Shown here: piece by piece, positions 1 to 10,502 of the stretch | How positions within the stretch are numbered: position 1 is the stretch's first letter | Layout: every line of letters starts with the position of its first letter | Assembly: GCA_002377985.1 (NCBI GenBank) | Contig: DFQW01000094.1 | Location: 1 to 21,157, forward strand | From: Halieaceae bacterium UBA3479 | Lineage (GTDB): Bacteria > Pseudomonadota > Gammaproteobacteria > Pseudomonadales > Halieaceae | Length of the DNA stretch: 21,157 nucleotides | Reading direction: 5' to 3' | The notes under the pieces: model-generated | Database searches by the model: none | Told to the model about the DNA's origin: nothing | Seen by the model: only the letters and a program-made list of their open reading frames with translations | Translations under genes and position numbers: made by a program

Positions 1-2591
1 TCGAGCATGATCCCGGCGGCAAGCAACACCTCACCGGTGGACGGATCGATCACGTCCTGAGCCACGATACGACCCAGCACCCGCTCGGACAAAGATTCGA
101 TGATGTCGCCACCGTCGATGACCGAAGTCATCACCAGTCCCTGATCGGTACCGCAGTCCTGCTCGGTAACCACCACATCCTGAGCGACATCCACCAAACG
201 TCGAGTAAGGTAACCGGAGTTCGCTGTCTTCAGGGCGGTATCGGCAAGACCTTTGCGCGCGCCGTGGGTTGAAATGAAGTACTGCAGTACGTTCAGACCT
301 TCGCGGAAGTTAGCCGTGATAGGCGTTTCGATAATAGAGCCGTCCGGCTTCGCCATGAGTCCACGCATACCGGCAAGCTGCCGGATCTGAGCGGGTGAGC
401 CCCGTGCACCGGAATCTGCGTACATGTAAACCGAGTTGAAGGAGGCCTGCTCTTCATCCTTGCCATCCCGGTTGGTCACCGTCTCCTTGGATAGGCCCGC
501 CATCATGGACTTGGACACCTGATCATTGGTTCTCGACCAGATATCAATCACCTTGTTGTACTTCTCACCCTGGGTCACCAGACCGGCGCGGTACTGCTGC
601 TCGATCTCAGCCACTTCACCCTCTGCGCGAGCAATCAACGCGGCTTTTGCTTCGGGAATCGCGAAATCATTAACGCCAATAGAGGCACCTGACCGGGTTG
701 AATACTCATAGCCCGTGTACATCAATTGATCCGCAAAAATCACGGTCGACTTCAATCCCACTGCGCGATAGCACTGGTTGATAACGCGTGAAATCGCCTT
801 CTTTACCATGGGCTGGTTGATCAAGTCGTAAGACAGGCCATCGGGGACGATATCCCATAAAAGCGCTCGTCCCACGGTCGTCTCAACGATACGGGTACGC
901 TCGGTGGTCTCCTCACCAAGATTCATCAAGGTCTCGTGGATACGCACTTTCACACGCGCCTGCAGATGCACCTGCCCACTACCAAAGGCACGCTGAACTT
1001 CCTGAGTATCAGCAAAAGCCATGCCCTCGCCTTTGGCGTTGACGCGCTCTCGGGTCATGTAATAGAGACCCAGAACCACATCCTGAGAGGGAACAATAAT
1101 GGGATCACCCGATGCCGGCGAGAGAATATTGTTGGTCGACATCATCAGAGCGCGTGCTTCAAGCTGAGCTTCAAGGGTCAGCGGCACGTGCACCGCCATC
1201 TGATCTCCATCAAAGTCGGCGTTGTAGGCGGCACATACCAACGGATGCAGCTGAATCGCCTTACCCTCGATCAGCACCGGCTCAAAAGCCTGAATACCCA
1301 AACGGTGCAGGGTCGGCGCTCGGTTCAGGAGCACCGGGTGCTCGCGGATCACCTCGGCGAGAATATCCCACACTTCTGGCGGCTCACGCTCGACCATCTT
1401 CTTGGCCGCCTTGATTGTGCTCGCAAGGCCACGTAACTCCAGCTTGCCAAAGATAAAGGGCTTGAACAGTTCCAGCGCCATTTTCTTGGGCAGGCCACAC
1501 TGATGCAGTTTGAGCGTAGGGCCTGTCACGATCACAGAGCGGCCCGAATAGTCCACGCGCTTGCCCAACAGGTTCTGGCGGAATCGTCCCTGCTTACCCT
1601 TGATCATATCAGCGAGGGATTTAAGCGGACGCTTGTTGGAGCCCGTGATTGCACGACCACGTCGACCGTTGTCCAGCAGGGCGTCGACCGATTCCTGTAG
1701 CATCCGCTTCTCGTTACGCACGATGATATCGGGGGCATTCAGATCGAGCAGCCGCTTCAGACGATTGTTGCGGTTGATAACGCGACGGTAGAGGTCATTG
1801 AGATCGGAGGTTGCAAAACGACCGCCATCCAACGGCACCAACGGACGAAGGTCAGGCGGCAACACAGGTAGCGCATTGAGAATCATCCACTCCGGCTTGT
1901 TCCCTGACTTATCGAAGGCTTCCATGAGCTTGAGCCGCTTGGAGAGCTTCTTGATCTTGGTCTCGGAGTTGGTCTGCGGAATCTCCTCACGCAGTTGCTC
2001 AATCTCCGCTTTGAGATTGATCTCCTTCATCAGGTCCTGAATTGCCTCAGCACCCATCTTGGCAGTGAACTCGTCGCCATACTCTTCCATGGCCTCGTAG
2101 TACTGCTCGTCATTGAGTAGCTGGCCATGCTCCAAGGCCGACAATCCGGGGTCGGTCACCACATAGGCCTCAAAGTACAAAATGCGCTCTATATCGCGGA
2201 GCGTCATATCCAGCAACAAACCAATCCGAGATGGCAGTGACTTCAGGAACCAAATGTGCGCCACCGGGCTCGCCAACTCGATATGGCCCATTCTCTCGCG
2301 GCGAACCTTGGCCAAGGCAACCTCAACGCCACACTTCTCGCAGATGACGCCGCGATGCTTGAGGCGCTTGTACTTGCCGCAAAGGCACTCATAGTCTTTC
2401 ACCGGACCAAAAATCTTTGCGCAAAAAAGCCCGTCGCGCTCCGGCTTGAAGGTGCGGTAGTTGATGGTCTCGGGCTTCTTCACCTCGCCGAATGACCACG
2501 ACCGGATCATCTCCGGAGAGGCAAGACCGATACGAATCGCGTCGAAGTCTTCGTTTTTCTCCCTGCTCAGCAGGTTCAGCAAATCTCTCAC
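1..2591 (-). CDS. rpoC: RNA polymerase beta-prime subunit RpoC, N-terminal part (runs off window)
   Basis: Beta-prime subunit of RNA polymerase, which with beta forms the active-site cleft. The frame opens with GTG at 2589-2591 (protein [20 protein letters not shown]), preceded by a GAGGGGAGAG Shine-Dalgarno, and stays open to base 1, giving 863 complete codons of the ~1400 usual. Visible landmarks are the N-terminal zinc ribbon ([20 protein letters not shown], near residues 70-90), the clamp and lid segment, and the catalytic magnesium loop [14 protein letters not shown] near residue 460. The C-terminal ~40% (rest of the trigger loop region, jaw and C-terminal clamp) lies outside. It starts 13 bases after the rpoB stop, as expected for the rpoBC operon. 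Nothing looks broken. Confidence 0.98.
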   Translation of the reverse strand, partial: MRDLLNLLSREKNEDFDAIRIGLASPEMIRSWSFGEVKKPETINYRTFKPERDGLFCAKIFGPVKDYECLCGKYKRLKHRGVICEKCGVEVALAKVRRERMGHIELASPVAHIWFLKSLPSRIGLLLDMTLRDIERILYFEAYVVTDPGLSALEHGQLLNDEQYYEAMEEYGDEFTAKMGAEAIQDLMKEINLKAEIEQLREEIPQTNSETKIKKLSKRLKLMEAFDKSGNKPEWMILNALPVLPPDLRPLVPLDGGRFATSDLNDLYRRVINRNNRLKRLLDLNAPDIIVRNEKRMLQESVDALLDNGRRGRAITGSNKRPLKSLADMIKGKQGRFRQNLLGKRVDYSGRSVIVTGPTLKLHQCGLPKKMALELFKPFIFGKLELRGLASTIKAAKKMVEREPPEVWDILAEVIREHPVLLNRAPTLHRLGIQAFEPVLIEGKAIQLHPLVCAAYNADFDGDQMAVHVPLTLEAQLEARALMMSTNNILSPASGDPIIVPSQDVVLGLYYMTRERVNAKGEGMAFADTQEVQRAFGSGQVHLQARVKVRIHETLMNLGEETTERTRIVETTVGRALLWDIVPDGLSYDLINQPMVKKAISRVINQCYRAVGLKSTVIFADQLMYTGYEYSTRSGASIGVNDFAIPEAKAALIARAEGEVAEIEQQYRAGLVTQGEKYNKVIDIWSRTNDQVSKSMMAGLSKETVTNRDGKDEEQASFNSVYMYADSGARGSPAQIRQLAGMRGLMAKPDGSIIETPITANFREGLNVLQYFISTHGARKGLADTALKTANSGYLTRRLVDVAQDVVVTEQDCGTDQGLVMTSVIDGGDIIESLSERVLGRIVAQDVIDPSTGEVLLAAGIML

Positions 2592-2604
2592 GTTCTCTCT
2601 CCCC

Positions 2605-5600
2605 TCAGAAGCCGGATGACTCAGACTCAAGATCGATATCGATCCCGAGCGAGCGGATTTCTTTGATCAACACGTTGAAGGACTCGGGCATACCCGGCTC
2701 CATCTGGTGATCCCCATCGACGATGTTCTTGTACATCTTGGTGCGTCCAGCCACGTCGTCCGACTTAACGGTCAGCATCTCCTGCAGGGTATAGGCAGCG
2801 CCGTAGGCTTCGAGCGCCCAGACCTCCATTTCCCCAAAGCGCTGGCCACCAAACTGCGCCTTGCCACCCAGCGGCTGCTGAGTAACCAGACTGTAAGAGC
2901 CGGTAGAACGCGCATGCATCTTGTCATCAACCAGGTGGTTGAGCTTCAGCATATACATGTAGCCCACGGTCACAGGACGATCAAACTGATCACCGGTTCG
3001 CCCGTCAAACAACGTCAGCTGTCCACTGTCAGGCAGTTCGGCCATGCGCAGAAGTTCTTTAATGGATTCCTCACGCGCGCCGTCGAAGACCGGCGTAGCC
3101 ATGGGTACGCCCGCACGCAGATTTTCTGCCAGCGCCAGCAACTCCTCGTCACTGAGTGAGGCAATATCTGCGCTACGGCGACTATCCGTTGTATGGCTAT
3201 ACACCTGCTTGAGGAAGCTGCGAAGCTGGGTCAGCTTGACCTGCTGTTCCAGCATTTCGTCAATCTTGCGACCGAGACCACGGGCAGCCATGCCCAGGTG
3301 AGTCTCAAGGATCTGTCCCACGTTCATTCGCGAAGGCACACCCAGCGGATTGAGCACGATATCGATCGGATCGCCATGCTCGTCATAGGGCATATCCTCA
3401 ACCGGCATGATGACGGAAATCACACCTTTGTTTCCGTGCCGGCCCGCCATCTTGTCGCCAGGCTGAATGCGTCGCTTGACCGCAAGGTATACCTTGACGA
3501 TCTTGAGCACGCCAGGCGCGAGGTCATCACCGCTCTGCAGCTTTTCTTTCTTGATCTCGTAGCGCTCTTCAAGCTGCTTGTTCTGCTCTTCGAGCAGCCG
3601 CTGAGCAGCAGCCAACTGACTGTTGAGGTCAGCATCGGAAAGCTTCAACTTGAACCATTGATCGCGATCCAAATCGGCCAATACCTGCTTGGTCAGCTTG
3701 GTACCCTTGCTCAGGCCACCGCCAGAAACCGTTGCTTTGCCCTCGAGCAGTCCGGCGAGGCGAGCATAGGTCGCCTCTTCGTAGATCCGGTACTCTTCTC
3801 TGAGGTCTTTTCGGTAATCGGCCAGCTGTGCCGCTTCGATTTGCTTGGCACGCGGATCCTTTTCAAGGCCGTCTCGTGTGAACACCTGCACGTCGATCAC
3901 CGTACCCTTATAACTCGAAGGCACGCGCAATGATGTGTCTTTCACGTCGGAAGCTTTTTCGCCAAAGATCGCCCGCAAAAGCTTTTCTTCCGGTGTTAGC
4001 TGGGTTTCGCCCTTAGGGGTTACCTTGCCAACCAGAATATCGCCCGCGTCGACCTCGGCACCGATGTAGACGATGCCCGACTCATCGAGCTTGCCCAATG
4101 CGCCCTCGCCCACATTTGGTATATCCGCAGTAATTTCCTCGGACCCGAGCTTGGTGTCACGCGCGATACAGGTCAGTTCCTGAATATGGATCGTGGTAAA
4201 ACGATCCTCCTGCACGACACGCTCAGACACCAGAATCGAATCTTCGAAGTTGTATCCGTTCCAGGGCATAAACGCGATGCGCATGTTCTGGCCCAGAGCC
4301 AGCTCACCGAGATCCACTGAGGGCCCATCAGCGAGAATGTCCCCGCGCTCAACCACATCACCCCGCTTAACGATGGGGCGCTGGTTGATGCAGGTGTTCT
4401 GGTTGGATCGCTTGTATTTGGTCAGGTTGTAAATATCAACCGGCGAGTCATCAATGCCCACTTCCTTGGCATTGACCCGCACCACGATGCGGCTGGCATC
4501 TACCGAGTCAATCACGCCGCCCCGTGCCGCGACCTCACACACGCCGGAGTCGGAGGCAACGTAACGCTCCATGCCCGTACCCACCAGCGGTTTTTCTGTC
4601 TTCAGGGTCGGGACCGCCTGACGTTGCATGTTGGAACCCATCAATGCCCGGTTCGCGTCGTCATGCTCAAGGAACGGAATAAGCGCCGCCGCAATCGATA
4701 CCACCTGCTTGGGTGATACATCCATGTACTGCACGTCGACCGCGGGCTTGACCGTAAATTCATTCATGTGGCGCACGTTGATCAGGTCGTCGACAAAACG
4801 ATTCTTGGTATCCAATGTTGCCGAAGCCTGTGCGATCACGTACTCCGCCTCGTTAATCGCAGACAGATACTCGATATCGTCGGTCACAACACCGTCGACT
4901 ACTTTGCGATAGGGCGACTCGAGGAAGCCGTATTCATTGGTTCGTGCGTAAGTCGCGAGGGAGTTAATCAGACCGATGTTCGGTCCTTCCGGTGTCTCGA
5001 TGGGACACACACGGCCATAGTGCGTGGGGTGCACGTCGCGCACCTCAAAGCCTGCTCGCTCACGGGTCAGACCACCCGGCCCAAGTGCAGAAACACGACG
5101 CTTGTGCGTGACTTCCGACAACGGGTTATTCTGATCCATAAACTGAGAGAGCTGACTGGAACCGAAGAATTCCTTCACAGCCGCCGATACCGGCTTGGCG
5201 TTAATCAGATCCTGCGGCATCAGGCCTTCGCTTTCGGCCATGGAGAGACGTTCCTTGACGGCACGCTCAACTCTCACCAGGCCGACGCGGAACTGGTTTT
5301 CAGCCATTTCACCCACAGAGCGCACGCGGCGGTTGCCCAGGTGGTCAATGTCATCCACCACTCCCTTACCGTTACGGATGCCCACCAACGCGCGAATGAC
5401 ATCCACGATGTCTTCTTTATCCAGCGTAGCCGAACCCAGCTTGTCTTCCCGACCGAGGCGTCTGTTGAACTTCATGCGGCCCACTGCCGACAGATCGTAG
5501 CGCTCCGGGGAGAAGAACAGATTCTGGAAAAGATTCTCGGCCGACTCTTTGGTGGGCGGCTCTCCCGGGCGCATCATGCGGTAAATTTCAACCAGCGCCT

Positions 5601-6696
5601 CAAGCACACTGCGGGTTGAATCCGCCGCCAATGTGTCGGAGATAAAGGGCCCACAGTCGTATTCGTTGGTGTAGAGGGTTTCGATGGTATCGATGCCCTT
5701 CTTTCGCAGCTCTGCAAGCAACGCAACGGTAATCTCAGAGTTGCACTCTGCCACTAGCTCGCCCGTGGCGGTATCAACGATATTCTTCGACAGCCGTCGA
5801 CCTTCTAAATATTCCTCAGGCACCGAGAGGAGCTCGATACCCGCGTCATCCAATTCCCGGATGTGTCTTGCGGTAATACGGCGACCCCGCTCAACAATAA
5901 CTTTTTTACCGGCAAGAATATCGAACGCCGCCATATCGCCCTGCAGGCGCTTGGGCACCAAGGTCATGGTGGCAGATCCTTCCTCGCCCAGCTGGAAGGT
6001 GGTGGTCTCGTAGAAAATATCGAGGATTTCCTCTGAGTCGAAACCCAGCGCACGCAGCAACACGGTCGCCGGCAACTTACGACGACGATCAATACGGACG
6101 TATACGAGATCCTTGGGATCAAACTCGAAATCCAACCAGGAGCCACGGTAGGGGATCACCCTGGCGCTATAGAGCAGCTTGCCTGAGGAGTGGGTTTTGC
6201 CGCGGTCGTGGTCAAAAAATACCCCTGGGGAACGATGTAGCTGAGAAACAATAACCCGCTCGGTACCATTGATGACGAAAGTACCGTTTTGGGTCATCAG
6301 GGGAATCTCACCCATATACACATCTTGCTCTTTGATGTCCTTGATGGATTTAGACGACGACTCCTTGTCGTAAATGATCAAGCGAACCTTCACACGGAGC
6401 GCACAGGCGTAAGTTGTGCCGCGCAACACGCATTCATCCACGTCGAAAACGGGCTCACCCAACTTGTAATCCACATACTCCAGCGCAGCGTTACCGCTAT
6501 AACTGACGATCGGGAAAACCGATTTGAAGGCGGCATGTAGGCCGCTCTCTTCGCGCTCCTCCAACGACACGCCGTCCTGGGTAAACTTGCGATAGGAATC
6601 CAGCTGGATCGCCAACAGGTAAGGGATATCCATCACCTTGGGCAAGGAACCGAAATCTTTGCGAATGCGCTTCTTTTCCGTGTACGAGTAAGTCAT
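2605..6696 (-). CDS. rpoB: RNA polymerase beta subunit RpoB
   Basis: Catalytic beta subunit of RNA polymerase, 1363 residues against 1342 in E. coli. I start it at ATG 6694-6696 ([16 protein letters not shown]), which has AGGGGAG five bases upstream. An in-frame start 13 codons further up encodes residues without family resemblance. The rifampicin pocket reads [20 protein letters not shown] followed by [10 protein letters not shown], with the usual Asp, His and Ser of sensitive enzymes. Conserved blocks follow: [62 protein letters not shown] and the C-terminal [20 protein letters not shown]. The end is slightly extended (ESESSGF). It is co-transcribed with rpoC, 13 bases downstream, and lies 137 bases after rplL with a hairpin between. 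Confidence 0.98.
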   Translation of the reverse strand: MTYSYTEKKRIRKDFGSLPKVMDIPYLLAIQLDSYRKFTQDGVSLEEREESGLHAAFKSVFPIVSYSGNAALEYVDYKLGEPVFDVDECVLRGTTYACALRVKVRLIIYDKESSSKSIKDIKEQDVYMGEIPLMTQNGTFVINGTERVIVSQLHRSPGVFFDHDRGKTHSSGKLLYSARVIPYRGSWLDFEFDPKDLVYVRIDRRRKLPATVLLRALGFDSEEILDIFYETTTFQLGEEGSATMTLVPKRLQGDMAAFDILAGKKVIVERGRRITARHIRELDDAGIELLSVPEEYLEGRRLSKNIVDTATGELVAECNSEITVALLAELRKKGIDTIETLYTNEYDCGPFISDTLAADSTRSVLEALVEIYRMMRPGEPPTKESAENLFQNLFFSPERYDLSAVGRMKFNRRLGREDKLGSATLDKEDIVDVIRALVGIRNGKGVVDDIDHLGNRRVRSVGEMAENQFRVGLVRVERAVKERLSMAESEGLMPQDLINAKPVSAAVKEFFGSSQLSQFMDQNNPLSEVTHKRRVSALGPGGLTRERAGFEVRDVHPTHYGRVCPIETPEGPNIGLINSLATYARTNEYGFLESPYRKVVDGVVTDDIEYLSAINEAEYVIAQASATLDTKNRFVDDLINVRHMNEFTVKPAVDVQYMDVSPKQVVSIAAALIPFLEHDDANRALMGSNMQRQAVPTLKTEKPLVGTGMERYVASDSGVCEVAARGGVIDSVDASRIVVRVNAKEVGIDDSPVDIYNLTKYKRSNQNTCINQRPIVKRGDVVERGDILADGPSVDLGELALGQNMRIAFMPWNGYNFEDSILVSERVVQEDRFTTIHIQELTCIARDTKLGSEEITADIPNVGEGALGKLDESGIVYIGAEVDAGDILVGKVTPKGETQLTPEEKLLRAIFGEKASDVKDTSLRVPSSYKGTVIDVQVFTRDGLEKDPRAKQIEAAQLADYRKDLREEYRIYEEATYARLAGLLEGKATVSGGGLSKGTKLTKQVLADLDRDQWFKLKLSDADLNSQLAAAQRLLEEQNKQLEERYEIKKEKLQSGDDLAPGVLKIVKVYLAVKRRIQPGDKMAGRHGNKGVISVIMPVEDMPYDEHGDPIDIVLNPLGVPSRMNVGQILETHLGMAARGLGRKIDEMLEQQVKLTQLRSFLKQVYSHTTDSRRSADIASLSDEELLALAENLRAGVPMATPVFDGAREESIKELLRMAELPDSGQLTLFDGRTGDQFDRPVTVGYMYMLKLNHLVDDKMHARSTGSYSLVTQQPLGGKAQFGGQRFGEMEVWALEAYGAAYTLQEMLTVKSDDVAGRTKMYKNIVDGDHQMEPGMPESFNVLIKEIRSLGIDIDLESESSGF

Positions 6697-6754
6697 CAGT
6701 ACTCCCCTACGGTCTATGCCGCCAAACGGTGACACAAACCTTAAAATTCAAATA

Positions 6755-6781
6755 CCGGCCTTAGAACCGGGAAAAGGCCGG
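6755..6781 (-). terminator. Hairpin in the rplL-rpoB gap, candidate attenuator or RNase site
   Basis: On the minus strand an 8-bp perfect stem (CCGGCCTT / AAGGCCGG) encloses an 11-base loop. It is followed by a T-rich but interrupted stretch (TATTTGAATTTT) rather than a clean U-tract. Just upstream, GGGGCGC and GCGCTCC (about 6782-6798) can form a second stem with one mismatch. In E. coli the same gap holds a partial terminator and an RNase III site that lower rpoBC relative to ribosomal-protein output; the same role here is an inference from position and shape. Confidence 0.5.
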
Positions 6782-6833
6782 AGCGCTATGCGCCCCAGCC
6801 CTGTTACGGTACCTGCTAAAACGTAGCGCTCAA

Positions 6834-7220
6834 TTACTTGAGCTCTACCGTACCGCCTGCTTCTTCGATCTGCTTCTTGATGTCTTCCGCTTCGGCTTTT
6901 GACGCGCCTTCCTTCACGGGGCCGGGCGCACCATCAACAACAGCTTTGGCTTCCTTGAGGCCGAGACCGGTCACAGCGCGAACAACCTTGATCACGTTGA
7001 CCTTCTTCTCGCCGCCAGAGGTGAGAATGACGTCAAATTCCGTCTGCTCCTCTGCTGCCGCACCGCCAGCGGCGTCGCCACCAGCCGCGGGTGCAGCCAC
7101 TGCAACCGCTGCGGCTGCAGAAACACCAAACTTCTCTTCCATCGCTTCAACCAGTGCAACGATGTCCATTACGCTCATCTCGGCAATTGCGTCGAGAATC
7201 TCGTCTTTTGAAAGTGCCAT
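6834..7220 (-). CDS. rplL: Ribosomal protein bL12 (L7/L12)
   Basis: Stalk protein of the large ribosomal subunit that recruits translational GTPases. At 128 residues it is slightly longer than E. coli (121). The N-terminal dimerisation helix pair ([20 protein letters not shown]) is followed by an Ala/Gly-rich hinge near residues 35-58. The globular C-terminal domain contains [20 protein letters not shown] and ends VELK. ATG start at 7218-7220 with GGAG upstream. It follows rplJ after 43 bases; L10 binds L12 dimers and the L10-L12 complex represses the rplJL leader. Confidence 0.98.
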   Translation of the reverse strand: MALSKDEILDAIAEMSVMDIVALVEAMEEKFGVSAAAAVAVAAPAAGGDAAGGAAAEEQTEFDVILTSGGEKKVNVIKVVRAVTGLGLKEAKAVVDGAPGPVKEGASKAEAEDIKKQIEEAGGTVELK

Positions 7221-7263
7221 GTCTTAATCTCCGTTAAAAATTGCAGGTCGAGGCTTTGCCTTA

Positions 7264-7794
7264 TCAGGCCGCCTCTTGTTTCTGATCTCGAACCGCCGCC
7301 ATAACGCGGACCAACTTGCCAGGAACGTCGTTTGACGTGCGCACCAGCTTCACGATAGGCGCCTTCATCACGCTCATCAGTGTTGCCAGGGCCTGATCCC
7401 GGGTGGGCAACTTGGCCAACACATCAAGCTGTTCTGCTCCGAGCAGCTTTCCGCTTACCGACAGTGCCTTCACCTCAAAACGATCATTCGTCGAGGCAAA
7501 ATCCTTGAACAAGCGCGCTGCTGCGCCCGGATCTTCCATAGAAAACCCGAACAGGGAGGGGCCGGTTAATGTGTCGGTAACACACTCGTATTCGGTCCCT
7601 TCCAGTGCCCGCTTGGCCAGCGTATTCCGCACCACCCGCAGGGTGACGCAGTTTTCGCGAGCCGTGGCACGCAGAGCAGTCATGTCATTCGATGCAACAC
7701 CGCGCGCGTCGGCAATTACAAGCGAAAGTGCACTGGCGGCTGTCTCGTTGACTTCAGCGACGATCGCTTTTTTCTCTTCGAGTCCAATAGCCAC
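7264..7794 (-). CDS. rplJ: Ribosomal protein uL10
   Basis: Anchors the L12 stalk to 23S rRNA and autoregulates its operon. The 176-residue product begins (M)[18 protein letters not shown], typical of the family. It keeps the RNA-binding N-terminal domain ([11 protein letters not shown]) and the C-terminal helix that carries L12 dimers, ending DQKQEAA. The start is GTG at 7792-7794 with a strong AAGGAG eight bases upstream. It lies 292 bases after rplA, a gap holding the L10 leader. Confidence 0.97.
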   Translation of the reverse strand: MAIGLEEKKAIVAEVNETAASALSLVIADARGVASNDMTALRATARENCVTLRVVRNTLAKRALEGTEYECVTDTLTGPSLFGFSMEDPGAAARLFKDFASTNDRFEVKALSVSGKLLGAEQLDVLAKLPTRDQALATLMSVMKAPIVKLVRTSNDVPGKLVRVMAAVRDQKQEAA

Positions 7795-7803
7795 TTGGCT
7801 TAC

Positions 7804-7960
7804 TCCTTTTGTGGTTGTTTAGGCCACCGCTATTGCAGCGACCCCCCTCGGTGATGAACTGCCTCACCATCTGCGTAGGCTCTGGGATTGCCATCCCCTT
7901 ATTAAGGCACCTTAAAAAGTGCCACCTACGGTCTTTGACAGCCTTTGGCGTTCAGTGGGG
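7804..7960 (-). promoter_or_regulatory. L10 (rplJ) autoregulatory mRNA leader
   Basis: On the minus strand a closing helix CGTAGG / CCTACG (7925-7930 with 7874-7879) encloses two short hairpins: GGCAC / GTGCC (7919-7923 with 7906-7910) and GGGAT / ATCCC (7884-7897). This makes a three-way junction. The block CCTACGCAGATGGTGA and a hairpin GGTGA / TCACC (7850-7868) follow before the rplJ Shine-Dalgarno. These match my recollection of the L10 leader family, which binds the L10-L12 complex to repress rplJL translation. The outer boundaries given are approximate. Confidence 0.82.
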
Positions 7961-8051
7961 ACGAACCACACTTTCCTGCAAAGACTTCCAAAGCGGGCAA
8001 AGCCTGTGTTGCACCTTGCCCGACCCCCCCGTAAAACAAAAAGGGGCCTGT

Positions 8052-8075
8052 GACCGCGGGCAAATGCACGCGGCC
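8052..8075 (-). terminator. Hairpin just after rplA, candidate attenuator
   Basis: About 12 bases after the rplA stop, the minus strand can fold GGCCGCG with CGCGGTC, extended inward by GCA/TGC across one mismatch. A T-rich run (CCTTTTTGTTTT) follows after about eight bases. The offset T-run makes full termination doubtful; partial termination or RNA processing between rplKA and rplJL is possible. Confidence 0.4.
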
Positions 8076-8086
8076 ATATGCTGAAC

Positions 8087-8782
8087 TTAAAAATCGATCG
8101 CGTTGTGATCAATCGTGACGCCGGGACCCATAGTGGTCGACAGCGTCACCTTGCGCACGTATACCCCTTTGGCAGACGCAGGCTTGGCTTTCTTCAAATC
8201 AGACAAAACCGCAATCAGGTTGCCTTTAATCGCGTCTGGCTCAAAATTCACCTTGCCGATGCCGCCGTGAATGATGCCGTTCTTATCGGTACGGAAACGC
8301 ATTTGGCCCGCCTTGGCATTCCTGACTGCCGTTTCTACGTCGGGGGTCACAGTGCCAGTCTTGGGGTTGGGCATCAGACCCCGGGGGCCCAATACCTGAC
8401 CGAGCGTCCCGACCACGCGCATGGCGTCTGGTGAGGCAATGACGACGTCAAAATCCATCATGCCGCCCTTGATTTGCTCGGCCAGCTCTTCCATGCCCAC
8501 AAAGTCGGCGCCCAAGGCCTTCGCCTTGTCGGCGCTATCACCCTGAGCAAAAACAGCAACACGCACCTCGGCACCCGTGCCATGGGGTAGCGTGGTGGCA
8601 CCGCGCACACCCTGATCAGATTTGCGCGCGTCGACACCAAGATTAACCGCCACTTCGACCGTTTCGTTGAACTTTGCCGTACCAAATTCCTTCAGCAACG
8701 CAACCGCTTCATCCAGCGGGTAGCTGTGGTTGGCATCGACCTTCTCGCGGAACGCGCGAACGCGTTTTGATAACTTAGCCAT
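8087..8782 (-). CDS. rplA: Ribosomal protein uL1
   Basis: Large-subunit protein that forms the mobile L1 stalk at the ribosomal E site; in relatives it also represses translation of its own rplKA mRNA. The 231-residue length is normal. Family signatures are [20 protein letters not shown], the block around [19 protein letters not shown] and the C-terminal region ending [10 protein letters not shown]. The ATG start shares one base with the rplK stop (TGATG), so the two genes are translationally coupled. Confidence 0.98.
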   Translation of the reverse strand: MAKLSKRVRAFREKVDANHSYPLDEAVALLKEFGTAKFNETVEVAVNLGVDARKSDQGVRGATTLPHGTGAEVRVAVFAQGDSADKAKALGADFVGMEELAEQIKGGMMDFDVVIASPDAMRVVGTLGQVLGPRGLMPNPKTGTVTPDVETAVRNAKAGQMRFRTDKNGIIHGGIGKVNFEPDAIKGNLIAVLSDLKKAKPASAKGVYVRKVTLSTTMGPGVTIDHNAIDF

Positions 8783-9216
8783 CAGTTCACCCCCTCAGTC
8801 TCAATACCCGCTGAGCGCGCGCTACCGGCGATGGTTCGCACCGCTGCATCCATATCTGACGCGGTCAGATCAGGCCACTTTTGAGTCGCGACCTCTTCGA
8901 GCTGGGCACGCGTCACCTTGGCCACCTTTTCGGTGTTGGGCCTGGCCGATCCGCTCTTGATGCCAGCAATCTTCTTCAACAGCACTGCGGCCGGCGGCGT
9001 CTTTTTGATGTAGGTGAATGACTTGTCGCTGTAGACCGTAATCACCACGGGGATCGGCAAGCCGGGCTCCATGCTCTGTGTATCAGCATTGAAGGCCTTA
9101 CAGAATTCCATGATGTTTACGCCCTTTTGGCCCAATGCAGGGCCAACCGGTGGGGACGGATTCGCCTGCCCAGCCGGGATCTGCAGCTTAATATAGCCGT
9201 CGATCTTCTTCGCCAT
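8782..9216 (-). CDS. rplK: Ribosomal protein uL11
   Basis: Large-subunit protein of the GTPase-associated centre, the thiostrepton-binding region, needed for stringent-factor RelA activation. The 144-residue product starts at ATG 9214-9216 ([20 protein letters not shown]) with CAGGAGA upstream. A start seven codons earlier would include the Shine-Dalgarno itself and is rejected. Conserved segments are [20 protein letters not shown] and the C-terminal RNA-binding domain with [10 protein letters not shown] and [12 protein letters not shown]. It overlaps rplA by one base. There are 120 bases to nusG, holding a hairpin with a short T-run. Confidence 0.98.
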   Translation of the reverse strand: MAKKIDGYIKLQIPAGQANPSPPVGPALGQKGVNIMEFCKAFNADTQSMEPGLPIPVVITVYSDKSFTYIKKTPPAAVLLKKIAGIKSGSARPNTEKVAKVTRAQLEEVATQKWPDLTASDMDAAVRTIAGSARSAGIETEGVN

Positions 9217-9305
9217 GTTACTTTCTCCTGGGTTCAAACGCTGTCGTGCTACCTACCCTCGGCAAGGCACTCGAGCTCCCCACTTTCGCCGCAATGCGGC
9301 GTGAT

Positions 9306-9330
9306 AAAAGAGGAAGGCTAGGCCTCCCTC
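9306..9330 (-). terminator. Terminator-like hairpin immediately after nusG
   Basis: Directly after the nusG stop, the minus strand reads GAGGGAGGC, loop CTA, GCCTTCCTC: a 9-bp stem with one G-U pair, followed by TTTTAT. This resembles an intrinsic terminator but with a short U-tract. A second small stem (CGCCGC / GCGGCG, 9287-9301) follows. Because rplK follows on the same strand, it more likely lowers or buffers read-through than stops it. Confidence 0.6.
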
Positions 9331-9336
9331 ACCCGA

Positions 9337-9870
9337 TCAGGCTTTCTCGACCTGACCAAACTCCAGTTCTACGGGCGTCGAACGCCCGAAGATCAGCACC
9401 GCCACATTCAGACGGCTCTTTTCATAATTCACATCCTCAACAACACCGTTAAAGTCGTTGAAGGGTCCGTCAATCACACGCACCATTTCACCGGGCTCAA
9501 AGACCGTCTTGGGCTTGGGTTGGTCAACCCCTGCCTCTACGCGCTGTAAAATGGCGTTGGCCTCGGCATCGGTGATGGCTGAAGGCTTATCGGCCTTGCC
9601 TCCGATGAACCCCAGAACCCGGGGGGTCTCCTTGACCAGATGCCAGGTGTCGTCGTCGAGGCTCATCTGCACCAAGACATAACCCGGAAAAAACTTGCGC
9701 TCGCTCTTGCGCTTTTGCCCGCCCTTCATTTCGATCACTTCTTCGGTGGGGACAATGATCTCGCCAAAGCGATCTTGCATACCCAGGCGCTCTACGCGCT
9801 CCTGTATCGCCGTCGCCACCTTCTTCTCGTATTGAGAGTAGGCATGCACTACATACCACTTCAAAGCCAT
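9337..9870 (-). CDS. nusG: Transcription elongation/antitermination factor NusG
   Basis: Universal elongation factor that binds the RNA polymerase clamp through its NGN domain and S10 or Rho through its KOW domain. The 177-residue length is typical. The NGN domain begins [20 protein letters not shown] and contains [11 protein letters not shown]. The KOW domain near residues 125-177 has [20 protein letters not shown] and ends [13 protein letters not shown] start with AGGA upstream. It lies 10 bases after secE, the usual secE-nusG pair. Confidence 0.98.
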   Translation of the reverse strand: MALKWYVVHAYSQYEKKVATAIQERVERLGMQDRFGEIIVPTEEVIEMKGGQKRKSERKFFPGYVLVQMSLDDDTWHLVKETPRVLGFIGGKADKPSAITDAEANAILQRVEAGVDQPKPKTVFEPGEMVRVIDGPFNDFNGVVEDVNYEKSRLNVAVLIFGRSTPVELEFGQVEKA

Positions 9871-9880
9871 TGTCCTGCCC

Positions 9881-10240
9881 TCAACCTAGAATCAGTGACG
9901 CGAGCCAACCCAGCAAGCTGTCGAGGCCCCATAAAATCAGGCCAGTAATAATCACAAACACAAACACGATGAGTGTGGTCTGCGTGGTTTCCTGTCGCGT
10001 TGGCCAGACGACTTTGCGGATCTCTGTTCTCGACCCCTTCACCAAAGTCAAAAACTCACCGCCTTTTTGGGTCAGTGACGCCACCCAGCCCGCAACGAGC
10101 GCAAGCACCAACAGTGCAATCACCCGATACAGGATCGGTTGATCAGCATAAAAGCTGTTGCCGTAGACGCCGCCGGCTACTAACACCAGAACGACCAGCC
10201 ATTTCAGCGAATCAAGCCTGCTCGCGGCGGCTTCACTCAT
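9881..10240 (-). CDS. secE: Preprotein translocase subunit SecE
   Basis: Essential membrane subunit that clamps SecY in the SecYEG export channel. I start it at ATG 10238-10240 ([17 protein letters not shown]), with GGAG upstream, giving 119 residues. The longer open frame upstream is a false extension, since it reads through the tRNA-Trp gene. It has three hydrophobic segments (about residues 13-28, 36-56 and 90-118), as in the long gammaproteobacterial SecE. The conserved amphipathic hinge motif [15 protein letters not shown] precedes the last membrane helix. Confidence 0.96.
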   Translation of the reverse strand: MSEAAASRLDSLKWLVVLVLVAGGVYGNSFYADQPILYRVIALLVLALVAGWVASLTQKGGEFLTLVKGSRTEIRKVVWPTRQETTQTTLIVFVFVIITGLILWGLDSLLGWLASLILG

Positions 10241-10288
10241 GCTCACTCTCCACATAACCGGTGCGCTCGGCGCCGCCGGTACCAATAA

Positions 10289-10305
10289 CCACCTCACGCG
10301 TGAGG

Positions 10306-10308
<3 letters not shown>
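10289..10308. repeat. Perfect 20-base palindrome at the tRNA-Trp 3' end
   Basis: CCACCTCACGCGTGAGGTGG is perfectly self-complementary. On the transcribed (minus) strand its first CCA is the encoded CCA tail of tRNA-Trp, so the precursor could fold a 10-arm hairpin that swallows the tail. No T-run follows (TTATTGG), so it is not a standard terminator. It may guide 3' processing of tRNA-Trp out of the tuf-trpT-secE transcript; that role is inferred. Confidence 0.75.
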
Positions 10309-10381
<73 letters not shown>

Positions 10382-10438
10382 TCCACTTCTTTTCAGCCCT
10401 TTCCGGGGGCGAAAACACTGCTTTTCCAGAGACAACGA

Positions 10439-10495
10439 AGCCGAACAGCCAAAAAAGGCGGTTCGGCTCAGCTATCGGGCGGCCATCAAGCCGCC
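10439..10495 (-). other. Two hairpins after tuf, candidate processing or attenuation site
   Basis: Reading on the minus strand after the tuf stop: first GGCGGC / GCCGCC with a 6-base loop (10478-10495). Then a longer hairpin at 10439-10468: AGCCGAAC / GTTCGGCT, one C-T mismatch, GCC / GGC, and a loop made of six Ts. The T-run lies in the loop, not after the stem, so neither is a textbook terminator. They separate tuf from tRNA-Trp and could be RNase targets or partial terminators. Confidence 0.5.
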
Positions 10496-10502
10496 ATACT
10501 GG

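Noticed and set aside
5080..5180. Possible rifampicin-resistance changes in rpoB
   Set aside because: The pocket residues match the usual sensitive type (Asp, His and Ser at the classical positions).
4768..5619. 283-codon plus-strand open frame opposite rpoB
   Set aside because: It lies fully within conserved rpoB coding sequence on the other strand and has no recognisable domains; likewise the 246-codon frame at 3193-3933.
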